From contig DAIDIS010000184.1 of assembly GCA_027451785.1 (NCBI GenBank), positions 1-10,653 of the forward strand: 10,653 nt of DNA, in the 5' to 3' direction. The notes beneath the pieces are model-generated. The model was not told where the DNA came from, made no database searches, and was given only the letters and a program-made list of their open reading frames with translations. A program made the position numbers and the translations under genes. This document shows positions 1-6,181 of the stretch, in pieces. The DNA is from Acidimicrobiales bacterium. GTDB lineage: Bacteria > Actinomycetota > Acidimicrobiia > Acidimicrobiales > JAKAVM01. Every line of letters begins with the position of its first letter. Position 1 is the first letter of the stretch.

Positions 1-1
1 C

Positions 2-1609
2 CACGCACTGGGCGAGCTCATGAACATGGCTTCCATGCGCGGAGACGACCAGACCTTCCTTGTCTACGAGGACAGACGTTGGGGATTTGCAAGCTTTGTC
101 AAACAAGCTCGCGAGATCGGGGCCGCTCTGCAATCAGACTACGGCATCGCACATGGTGACCGAGTTGCCATTCTTTCGCCCAACAACCCGGAATGGGCGC
201 TTTCATTCTGGTCAACCGTCGGGATCGGCGGAATAGTCGTCGGTCTCAACGGCTGGTGGAACACCGATGAAATTCTCTTTGGACTGGCGGACTCCGGATC
301 AAGGGTGCTTATTGCCGACAAGGCTCGTTACGCCAGGATCGCAGACGAGATCGGAACCGTCTCCGACCTCGAGGCCGTGTTTCTGATAGACGGCGACGCC
401 GGAGACTTCGGGGACAACCCAACAATCCATAGCTTCTCGGAACTCCTGGAGTCCGGCGAAGGACAGGAGCCCAAGTCCGTCGAAGTCGACGAGGACGACC
501 CTGCCGTGATCTTTTATACGTCGGGGACCACGGGACGCCCCAAGGGAGCGGTATCAACTCACCGCTCGATGATCGCCAATCTTCAAAACACCATGTTCAA
601 CGCGTTCGCAACCGCCTTGTCCAACCCGGAGGCCAGCCCGGTTGGAACGAATGGACAGTTGGCCAGCTTGCTATCCGCTCCGCTGTTTCACGTAACAGGG
701 TGCCATTCCACCTTGGTAGTCGGCCTTGCCACCGGATCGAAGCTCGTAATGATCGCCGGGAAATTCGAGCCCGAAAAGGCCCTCAAGCTGATCGACCAAG
801 AACAGATATCAGTCTGGATCGGGGTTCCAACCATGGTATGGATGGTCACCGAGTTCCCCGATCGCTTCCAATATGACCGCTCTTCCATCAGGACCGTCGT
901 ATACGGCGGTTCGCCCTCCGCCGGTGAACTGCAGCGCCGGATCAAAGAGACCTTCCCGAACGTGAAGATGCTCGGAAACGCCTACGGTCTTACTGAAACA
1001 AGCTCCGCTGTAACCATCAACTCGGGTGCATCCATGACTGATCACCCTGACTCTGTTGGCCGACCGACCCCGGTAATCGACATCAAGATAGGTGACGAGA
1101 TCGGCAACGACATCGGAACGAACAAAATCGGCGAAATCTTCGTAAAGGGCCCACTCGTAATGCCGGGTTACTGGAAGAATCCAGAAGCGACAGCCGAGGT
1201 CATCAAGGACGGGTGGCTTAGGACCGGGGACGTTGGGTATGTCGACGACGAAGGATTTCTTTACATCACCGACAGGGCAAAAGACATGATCATCCGCGGC
1301 GGCGAGAATGTCTATTGCGTCGAGATCGAGAATCGACTGGTAGAGCACCCAGCAATCGCCGAGGCCGCCGTCATCGGCGTAGCACACCCGACACTCGGCG
1401 AAGAGGTCAAGGCCGTTATCCGCTTGGAGCCGGGTGAAACGCTCACCCAAGACGAAGTCCGCAAGTGGGTTGGAGAGGCATTGGCTGCCTTCAAGGTTCC
1501 GACCTACGTGGAGTTCACCAACGATCCCCTCCCTCGCAACCCGTCCGGAAAGATCCTCAAAAACGTCCTACGTGGCGAAGGTCACAACTCCTTCACGGAG
1601 TCCATGTAG
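2..1609 (+). CDS. Acyl-CoA ligase (FadD-like, AMP-binding), 5'-partial
   Basis: Predicted ANL-superfamily acid:CoA ligase, which activates a carboxylic acid (probably a fatty acid) with ATP via an acyl-adenylate and passes it to CoA. Counting from the ATG at 20, one sees the phosphate-binding loop YTSGTTGRPKG (166-176), the A5 motif AYGLTETSS (321-329), RTGD (401-404), the hinge region DRAKDMIIRGGENV (418-431) and the C-terminal PRNPSGK with the adenylation lysine K511. The frame is open to the left edge (codons read HALGEL before the ATG) and those residues fit the usual N-terminus of the family, so the real start probably lies upstream of the window; ATGs at 20 and 26 are internal candidates. 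No Shine-Dalgarno sequence precedes them. It ends in TAG and is followed by a strong hairpin, then a FadR-like regulator on the same strand, which favours a fatty-acid role. The exact substrate (long-chain, medium-chain or aromatic acid) cannot be read from sequence. Confidence 0.93.
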   Translation, partial: HALGELMNMASMRGDDQTFLVYEDRRWGFASFVKQAREIGAALQSDYGIAHGDRVAILSPNNPEWALSFWSTVGIGGIVVGLNGWWNTDEILFGLADSGSRVLIADKARYARIADEIGTVSDLEAVFLIDGDAGDFGDNPTIHSFSELLESGEGQEPKSVEVDEDDPAVIFYTSGTTGRPKGAVSTHRSMIANLQNTMFNAFATALSNPEASPVGTNGQLASLLSAPLFHVTGCHSTLVVGLATGSKLVMIAGKFEPEKALKLIDQEQISVWIGVPTMVWMVTEFPDRFQYDRSSIRTVVYGGSPSAGELQRRIKETFPNVKMLGNAYGLTETSSAVTINSGASMTDHPDSVGRPTPVIDIKIGDEIGNDIGTNKIGEIFVKGPLVMPGYWKNPEATAEVIKDGWLRTGDVGYVDDEGFLYITDRAKDMIIRGGENVYCVEIENRLVEHPAIAEAAVIGVAHPTLGEEVKAVIRLEPGETLTQDEVRKWVGEALAAFKVPTYVEFTNDPLPRNPSGKILKNVLRGEGHNSFTESM

Positions 1610-1642
1610 TCCCCCTTTTCCGCTCACCCGAGTGGGCCAGTT

Positions 1643-1780
1643 GCTCATCCACTGATCGAGCTAAGGCTTTGCGTCCCGAAGCCTTAGCTCGGAGTTTGTA
1701 CGCGTCAACGTGGTCTTTTGGCTGCGGAGCCTCAATCCGTAGCACGTTGCGAAAGAAAATCACTGGATCAGTGGATTAGC
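1643..1780. other. Folded intergenic element: long-range inverted repeat enclosing two hairpins
   Basis: This covers most of the 211-base gap between the ligase and the GntR gene. Bases 1643-1657 pair with 1766-1780 at 14 of 15 positions (mismatch 1646/1777). Inside are the 13-bp hairpin at 1657-1691 and a second hairpin: CAACGTG (1706-1712) with CACGTTG (1743-1749), carrying an inner stem 1722-1728/1736-1742 with one G-U pair and a 7-base loop. Together they draw a three-way junction. It might be a structured 3' or 5' untranslated RNA, a small non-coding RNA, a MITE/REP-like palindromic element, or paired operator sites for the neighbouring regulator. No target-site duplication is visible on the flanks. 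I know no family it belongs to. Confidence 0.45.
1657..1691 (+). terminator. Perfect 13-bp hairpin downstream of the acyl-CoA ligase
   Basis: CGAGCTAAGGCTT (1657-1669) is exactly complementary to AAGCCTTAGCTCG (1679-1691) across a 9-base loop, 47 bases after the ligase stop codon. No clear T-tract follows (GAGTTTGTAC), so it is not a textbook intrinsic terminator, but strong hairpins without a U-run are common at gene ends in actinobacteria. It is also the first arm of a larger fold described in the next entry. Termination is an inference from position; the hairpin itself is certain. Confidence 0.6.
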
Positions 1781-1807
1781 CACTAGACCTCTACATGCGT
1801 TTCTGTT

Positions 1808-1821
1808 TATACTCAGATATG
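1808..1821 (+). promoter_or_regulatory. -10 box and probable leaderless start of the GntR gene
   Basis: TATACT at 1808-1813 fits a sigma-70/SigA -10 element. The GTG start at 1821 lies 8 bases after it, where transcription would begin, and there is no Shine-Dalgarno sequence. This supports a leaderless mRNA and the GTG start. A convincing -35 hexamer was not seen at the usual spacing. Confidence 0.45.
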
Positions 1822-2564
1822 TGCATGATGCCTTTCGCAGACCATCCCTAATCGATGCATTAGAGGAGCGGATTCGCGAAGACATCATCTCCGGCAGGTA
1901 TCCGGCCGGCCATCTTCTTCCGCCAGAACGTGAGCTGGCCCAGAAGTATGGCGTAACCCGAACGTCCCTGAAGCACAGCCTGGTCCGGCTAGAAGCCGCA
2001 GGCTTGATTCAGACCCGACACGGGGTCGGATCAACGGTTCTTTCTCTCGAGGGAGGGGGGGCGGAACTGCTGCCCGCACTGATTGGGCTGTCCGGGCCCG
2101 AGGAGACATCTGATCAGAAACCTGGGGGGGTTCTGGGTCAGGTCCTTGAGGCTCGGCGCCTAATCGGGGCAATCACGGCCAGGATGGCCGCAACGAATGC
2201 ATCCAACGACGATATCGGCGAACTTCGGGGTCTCGTCGAAGAGGTCTCATCATCTGGGCTTCCCGTCGGAACAAACGAGGTAGCCGCTCGGCTCCTGGTG
2301 GCGCTTGCGTCGTCGAGCGGCAATCTCGTCTTTCGCCTTATAGCGAACACACTCAACGATGCCTACGTCCCGCTGAACGACGGCCTCTCGCTTGTCACCT
2401 CCGACTGCGAACGCCTGGCTGCGGACCTTGACGCCGTAGTCGGTGCGATTACCGGCTCCAACCCGGGACGTTCCGAGCGTGAAGCTGACCGATTTTTCGA
2501 GCTTTCCGGAAGGCACATTCTCGACACATACCGATCGCAACGCTCTGCAGCCAATCGCTCCTAA
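1821..2564 (+). CDS. GntR-family transcriptional regulator, FadR-like
   Basis: Predicted DNA-binding repressor or activator of 247 aa. Residues 10-75 are the GntR winged helix-turn-helix: LEERIREDIISGRYPAG, LLPPERELAQKYGVTRTSLK (recognition region) and the wing TRHGVGSTV. A glycine-rich linker follows (77-104), then an all-helical effector domain (about 105-240) laid out like the FadR/FCD group. The effector domain has only one histidine (H232), so the metal-binding His cluster usual in FCD domains is absent and the effector may be an organic ligand bound without metal, as in E. coli FadR, which binds acyl-CoA. The acyl-CoA ligase gene directly upstream makes acyl-CoA a reasonable ligand, by inference only. 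The GTG start is chosen because no ATG occurs in frame nearby and a -10 box lies just upstream. Two runs of seven G (2055-2061, 2124-2130) fall in and just after the linker. Autoregulation through the repeats at 1647-1776 is possible. Confidence 0.9.
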   Translation: MHDAFRRPSLIDALEERIREDIISGRYPAGHLLPPERELAQKYGVTRTSLKHSLVRLEAAGLIQTRHGVGSTVLSLEGGGAELLPALIGLSGPEETSDQKPGGVLGQVLEARRLIGAITARMAATNASNDDIGELRGLVEEVSSSGLPVGTNEVAARLLVALASSSGNLVFRLIANTLNDAYVPLNDGLSLVTSDCERLAADLDAVVGAITGSNPGRSEREADRFFELSGRHILDTYRSQRSAANRS

Positions 2565-2585
2565 GTGATAAGGTAAACGCCTCTG

Positions 2586-2661
2586 GGGCCGTTGGCGCAG
2601 TTGGTAGCGCACTTGCATGACGCGCAAGGGGTCAGAGGTTCGAGTCCTCTACGGCCCACCA
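2586..2661 (+). tRNA. tRNA-Val (anticodon GAC), CCA encoded
   Basis: A full cloverleaf can be drawn: acceptor GGGCCGT (2586-2592) with ACGGCCC (2651-2657); U8 G9; D-stem GCGC/GCGC with loop AGTTGGTA; anticodon stem CTTGC (2612-2616) with GCAAG (2624-2628) and loop ATGACGC; 5-base variable loop; T-stem AGAGG/CCTCT with loop TTCGAGT; discriminator A2658; CCA 2659-2661. With T33 at 2618 the anticodon is GAC at 2619-2621, reading the valine codons GUC and GUU. Base 37 is G, where valine tRNAs usually carry A. TAAGGT at 2569-2574 is a possible -10 box. The gene starts 21 bases after the GntR stop codon but should have its own transcript. Short reading frames across it are not genes. Confidence 0.95.
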
Positions 2662-2825
2662 ACAATTGGTATCAAAAGAGGCAATGGCCGGTTCATCGGT
2701 GTCGACAATGTCTCCTTCGGCCAAAGCCGACTCACCTCCCCGGTCAGGTTGGCAATTCCGCTGGACCGACATCGGAGCCGGTTTTCCGAGATGACGGTAG
2801 AGTTCCAGTTATAACAACATGAGAA
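2662..2825 (+). promoter_or_regulatory. Intergenic region tRNA to methyltransferase with possible -10 box
   Basis: The only promoter-like element seen is TATAAC at 2810-2815, which would place a transcript start near 2822, four bases before the methyltransferase ATG at 2826. No -35 box is clear. A small hairpin TCGGC-CAAA-GCCGA lies near 2718-2732 but has no T-tract, so termination of the tRNA transcript there is uncertain. Nothing else recognisable is present. Confidence 0.3.
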
Positions 2826-3464
2826 ATGGGATCTACAACGCCAATACCTAGCGACCGACAAAGACACTGGGATAGCGCATACAAAGACCGCGGAGCCCAG
2901 GGAGTGAGTTGGTTTCAGCCCGAGCCATTCCAGTCCTTGCAGATGATCCACTCGCTCGGCATCTCCTTTAACACACCCATCATTGATATTGGAGGAGGTG
3001 CGTCGTTCCTCGTTGACCGACTCGAAAGCACTGGGTACGCCGATATCACAGTTCTTGACATATCCGAGACCGCCCTCAGCGAAGGAAAACAGCGACTCGC
3101 CAACAGGAGGAACCTGTCATGGCTCCATTCAGACATTCTCTCCTGGAAGCCCGAACGCAAATATGGGCTGTGGCACGACCGCGCTGTCTTTCACTTTCTC
3201 GTTGACACAGCGGACCAAGGGAGATATCTGGAGACCATGTTTTCTTCGCTCTCCCACGGCGGGTTCATCATTATGGCTACGTTCGCAAAGGATGGCCCGG
3301 AGTACTGCTCCGGCCTTCCGGTCGCGCGTTATTCGAAAGACGAGCTCGTGGATCGATTGGGAAGCGGGTTCACCCTGCTTGAATTCAAAGACGAGGAGCA
3401 CACAACACCCAGCGGAGGCAAGCAATCATTCCTCTGGGTCGCCGGCCGGGTAAATGGCGGATAA
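2826..3464 (+). CDS. Class I SAM-dependent methyltransferase
   Basis: Predicted cytoplasmic methyltransferase of 212 aa with a Rossmann-type SAM-binding fold. The sequence shows HWDSAY (14-19) and VSWFQ (27-31), a conserved entry region of this subfamily; motif I IIDIGGGAS (52-60); the acidic residue that binds the SAM ribose in VLDIS (76-80); HSDI (101-104); WHDRAVFHFL (116-125) as motif IV; and CSGLPVARY (161-169) near the end. The subfamily is widespread in bacteria and resembles eukaryotic METTL-type protein lysine methyltransferases (CSKMT-like), but its bacterial substrate is not established to my knowledge and could be a protein or a small molecule. The ATG at 2826 is chosen because the conserved region begins soon after it; no Shine-Dalgarno sequence is seen and the mRNA may be almost leaderless. 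The gene stands alone between the tRNA and a convergent gene that starts its stop codon 50 bases away. Confidence 0.88.
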   Translation: MGSTTPIPSDRQRHWDSAYKDRGAQGVSWFQPEPFQSLQMIHSLGISFNTPIIDIGGGASFLVDRLESTGYADITVLDISETALSEGKQRLANRRNLSWLHSDILSWKPERKYGLWHDRAVFHFLVDTADQGRYLETMFSSLSHGGFIIMATFAKDGPEYCSGLPVARYSKDELVDRLGSGFTLLEFKDEEHTTPSGGKQSFLWVAGRVNGG

Positions 3465-3479
3465 ATGGCCGGAAAGGTC

Positions 3480-3498
3480 GTCGCTCATTCGAAGCGAC
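3480..3498. terminator. Weak hairpin between convergent genes
   Basis: GTCGCT (3480-3485) pairs with AGCGAC (3493-3498) over a 7-base loop in the 49-base gap between the methyltransferase and the GGDEF gene, which run towards each other. No T-tract lies on either side, so a role in bidirectional termination rests on position only. Confidence 0.3.
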
Positions 3499-3513
3499 CA
3501 ATAAGATTCGACC

Positions 3514-4992
3514 TCAGCCGGGAAGGAAGGAGGCTGCCACAACTTGGTCCCTGCCTTGTTGCTTAGCCGAGAACAAGGCTTGGTCGACTCGTCTGAGTAA
3601 TGCCCCTGAGCCCTCATTGCCATCCCACGAAGCGACGCCTGCCGAAAGCGTGACGTCGGTTCCGTTGAGGCTCGGACCCAGCGCTTCCCGGATCCTCTCG
3701 ACCATGTAGGTTGCTCCCTCGACTCCGGTTTCGGGAAACCAAAGGCAGAACTCGCCTCCCGAGTACCTAACCAAGAGGTCGTGACTCCTGGCGGCCGCTG
3801 ACATGATGCTTGCCACTTCCTTCAACAGCCGGTCGCCGGAGAGAGTTCCTTTTTCCTCGTTGTAATGCTTCAAATGGTCCAAGTCGATCATTGCGACGCT
3901 TAGTGGGTCACGGGTCACCTGGGCACGTGCCATGTCATTCTCCATGTGCTCCAAAAGAACGATCCTGCTGGGCAGACCAGTCAGCGGATCGGTTTGGCTC
4001 TCCCGTCTAATCTGGACTTTGAGAGCAACTCGGTTGATCATCCTCACCAGGCTGGAAGCGAGCGCATCGGCGGTCTCGTAATTGAAGTCCGACAGAAGGT
4101 TCTTGATGGAGAACTCGTTTCCCTCGACCTTCTTGTGGATCACGAGAACGAGGTTTCCAGTACCGGCGAACCCTACCGGCATGAAACAGTGTTCCTCCGT
4201 AATGATTGTCGTGTGGCGATTGATCGCTTCGGCAAACTCAGGGCTGTCACGCAGCTCAAGGTCGCCGTCTTCGTATGCGGGCCACGCTGATTTCACCAGG
4301 TACTCGTTTCGGCTGTCATCGCCAATGAATGCCACGACGTGATCGGTTGCCATGACGGACTCGACCATCGGAAGGCACGCCTCGAGCCCGCCCTCGATGG
4401 TCTCAGCCGAAGAAGCGACTTGGTTGAAAGTCTGCAATCCTTCACGGAGCTTGCCCCTCCCGAAGGTGCTCCTAACTGCGATTGCGACCATAAGCTGAAC
4501 GGCCGCCAGCGCTGATCCGTCCACCAGGACCGTCGCCATCATCGGGCCACCTGTCGTACCGGAGGCCCATGTACTCCAGATCAGCACCCCAAACACAAAA
4601 AGAAATGCGATGACATTCATAGTCAGGTCACCGATGATTGCGACAAAACCAACAGTCAGGCAGAGCGACATCCTGTATATGCCGACCTGTCCACCTGAAG
4701 AAACGTCAAACAATCCCACGGAAAGAGCGAGCAGGCAGCAGGTGCCCAGCACCGACAGTGGGGTAAAAATTACCTCGCCTGACCTACGAATAGACCTAGC
4801 CGTAAAGGCTGAAAGAGCCGAGACCACGATCCCTATAGCAAGGGCCCCGACCAGGTAGGTGACTCGGTAGGGTTTCGGATGTGGAAAGAATAGGGAAAGC
4901 ATAATCATCCACGAGACCGGGATAACTGCCGAGGAGATGGCAATTCCACGCCTCTTCTCCCCGACCCCAACATCCCCATCGATGAACTGCAT
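3514..4992 (-). CDS. Membrane GAF-GGDEF protein with degenerate active-site motif
   Basis: A 492-aa protein of the diguanylate-cyclase family. Residues about 16-36, 44-65, 74-95, 105-123, 124-143 and 151-175 are hydrophobic and suggest six membrane spans, a MASE-like sensor. Residues about 185-320 look like a GAF domain. The GGDEF domain spans about 331-488: it opens with DPLTGL (335-340), has MIDLDHLKHYN (368-378), LSGD (384-387) and VTLSAGVA (447-454), and closes with RVDQALFSAKQQGRD. The signature that should read GG(D/E)EF is SGGEF (411-415): the first Gly is Ser and the metal-binding third residue is Gly. The usual GHxxGD reads GTLSGD. The RxxD inhibitory-site motif is intact (R402-D405). 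By family knowledge this predicts weak or no c-di-GMP synthesis but possible c-di-GMP binding. It stands alone, convergent to the methyltransferase and divergent from the lipoprotein gene. The ATG at 4992 has no Shine-Dalgarno sequence. Confidence 0.9.
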   Translation of the reverse strand: MQFIDGDVGVGEKRRGIAISSAVIPVSWMIMLSLFFPHPKPYRVTYLVGALAIGIVVSALSAFTARSIRRSGEVIFTPLSVLGTCCLLALSVGLFDVSSGGQVGIYRMSLCLTVGFVAIIGDLTMNVIAFLFVFGVLIWSTWASGTTGGPMMATVLVDGSALAAVQLMVAIAVRSTFGRGKLREGLQTFNQVASSAETIEGGLEACLPMVESVMATDHVVAFIGDDSRNEYLVKSAWPAYEDGDLELRDSPEFAEAINRHTTIITEEHCFMPVGFAGTGNLVLVIHKKVEGNEFSIKNLLSDFNYETADALASSLVRMINRVALKVQIRRESQTDPLTGLPSRIVLLEHMENDMARAQVTRDPLSVAMIDLDHLKHYNEEKGTLSGDRLLKEVASIMSAAARSHDLLVRYSGGEFCLWFPETGVEGATYMVERIREALGPSLNGTDVTLSAGVASWDGNEGSGALLRRVDQALFSAKQQGRDQVVAASFLPG

Positions 4993-5037
4993 GCGGTTAA
5001 TTCGGCACTCTTTACCTTGAGGTTGATGCCAGGCGGC

Positions 5038-5073
5038 TTGAATCGACTCCGAATCACACTGATAATTTCCCCA
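5038..5073 (+). promoter_or_regulatory. Promoter of the lipoprotein gene; leaderless start
   Basis: TTGAAT (5038-5043) and GATAAT (5061-5066) are separated by exactly 17 bases, a good match to a housekeeping sigma promoter. A transcript starting 7 bases after the -10 box would begin at the A of the ATG at 5073. There is no Shine-Dalgarno sequence (TTTCCCC precedes the ATG). It lies in the 80-base divergent gap shared with the GGDEF gene, whose own promoter I could not identify. Confidence 0.6.
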
Positions 5074-6149
5074 TGAGCTTAAAACTGGCGGAATTACAGC
5101 ATCAATCTTCTGCGCTCAGGGATATAGGTAAGGCCCCAAAGGCTCGGAGAGCTGCGGCAGCGATTTCGATGGTGCTGATTTCAGTTGTCTCTATTGCCGG
5201 ATGCACATCGACCGGGACAGCTAAGGCTGGCAACCGAATATCCCCGCTACCCGACTACTCGCTTACGCCGCAGGGCTGGTCCCCGGTTACCGTCGGCAAC
5301 CTGCAAATCTCCGTTCCAGGCACTTGGCAAGTGGAGACGAGTGGCTCATGTTTTGTAGGCGGAGACGGAACGGTGGAAGTTGCAAGGACCTTGAATGCAC
5401 CCTGCACCGCGCCCAAAACTGACAACCTACAAATCTCAACCACATATACATCGGTCAGCATCGCACCGAACGAGTTGGTGAAACCAACGGGTGCAAAGAA
5501 GGTATCCATCAACGGGATCCCGGTCTTCAAAGGACGCTACCCTCAAGACCAATCCGCAACATTAGTCGAGGCCCTCGGCTCGGAGTTGTTGGTGAAAGGG
5601 CCTGAAACATCCAAGGTGATCGCAACCGTCACCCACTCGCCCGAGTCGGTAGTCCTATCCTCTGTCGTATCGAGGTCCCCACGCGGCTGGGCAAGCTACT
5701 CATTCGGCGGTATTTCGATCACCGTGCCGAAGAATTGGGCACACTCCCAAGGAGGCATTGGGAACGGTTGCTATCCAGGCCCGGTGGAATCGACCCTCCA
5801 GTTGGACAACGACCCCAGTACGTATAGCCACTCTTGCCCGCCCCCCAATGTGAGGGCAGGTTACCTGCATGCCCCGCTCGGGCTGATCGTAGCCGTAGCG
5901 CACGATGGGGAGAACCGCAGATCCGGTTCCGTATGCTCTAAGCGAGGCAGCTTAAGTATCTGCGTCGACCCCACTCCCTTCATCTCGGGAGACCCAAATC
6001 AACCGCGCTTTGCCTCACCGGGCGAGTCAGACCTACTGACTGGCCAAATTTTGGTCGGGGGCAAACCTAAGTTCCTCGATATTGCTCTCGGTTTGGGCGG
6101 CAACCCAGTGACCGCCGTCAGTGTTTTCGACTCCATCAAGCAGGGCTAA
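5073..6149 (+). CDS. Secreted lipoprotein with internally duplicated domain, function unknown
   Basis: A 358-aa protein that I do not recognise. Residues 1-44 form a lipoprotein signal peptide: a long basic N-region ending KAPKARR (20-26), a hydrophobic stretch AAAAISMVLISVV, and a lipobox SIAGC with the acylated cysteine at 44, so the product should be anchored outside the membrane. The mature part contains two similar units: GWSPVTVGNLQISVPGTW (68-85) with C93 and C111, and GWASYSFGGISITVPKNW (205-222) with C233 and C255. Each is followed by a beta-rich stretch that ends similarly (KVIATVTHS, 181-189; PVTAVSVFDS, 345-354). The paired cysteines may form one disulfide per unit; C288 and C297 may form a third. 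This suggests a domain duplication. There are no catalytic motifs, so binding or structural roles are possible. It has its own promoter and no same-strand partner; the next gene is convergent. Confidence 0.8.
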   Translation: MSLKLAELQHQSSALRDIGKAPKARRAAAAISMVLISVVSIAGCTSTGTAKAGNRISPLPDYSLTPQGWSPVTVGNLQISVPGTWQVETSGSCFVGGDGTVEVARTLNAPCTAPKTDNLQISTTYTSVSIAPNELVKPTGAKKVSINGIPVFKGRYPQDQSATLVEALGSELLVKGPETSKVIATVTHSPESVVLSSVVSRSPRGWASYSFGGISITVPKNWAHSQGGIGNGCYPGPVESTLQLDNDPSTYSHSCPPPNVRAGYLHAPLGLIVAVAHDGENRRSGSVCSKRGSLSICVDPTPFISGDPNQPRFASPGESDLLTGQILVGGKPKFLDIALGLGGNPVTAVSVFDSIKQG

Positions 6150-6181
6150 AAGCAGGCGGTGGTCGAAGCCCTTAGCCTGCT
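6141..6181. terminator. Overlapping alternative hairpins between convergent stop codons
   Basis: Two competing stems cover the 30-base gap between the lipoprotein and SDR stop codons: AGCAGGC (6151-6157) with GCCTGCT (6175-6181), and CAGGGCTAA (6141-6149) with TTAGCCTG (6172-6179, one bulged G). Both strands would fold, fitting a shared bidirectional terminator, but neither hairpin is followed by a run of T. The assignment rests on position. Confidence 0.4.

Noticed and set aside
809..1450. Long reading frame (213 codons) on the minus strand inside the acyl-CoA ligase gene
   Set aside because: It is antisense to a gene with all family motifs, and its translation shows no recognisable domain.
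1643..1780. Inverted repeats read as the ends of a transposon or MITE
   Set aside because: No flanking direct repeat is visible and there is no second copy in the window; kept only as one of several hypotheses.
2586..2670. tRNA gene as an attachment site for an integrated element
   Set aside because: No repeat of the tRNA 3' end occurs in the window and no integrase or phage gene follows; the next genes are ordinary chromosomal ones.
2592..2822. Short plus-strand reading frames running through the tRNA
   Set aside because: They encode the tRNA sequence itself plus intergenic DNA, and their products have no protein-like features.
4610..4858. Plus-strand reading frame inside the GGDEF gene
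   Set aside because: It is the complement of the membrane-span region of a convincing gene and has no domain or start signal.
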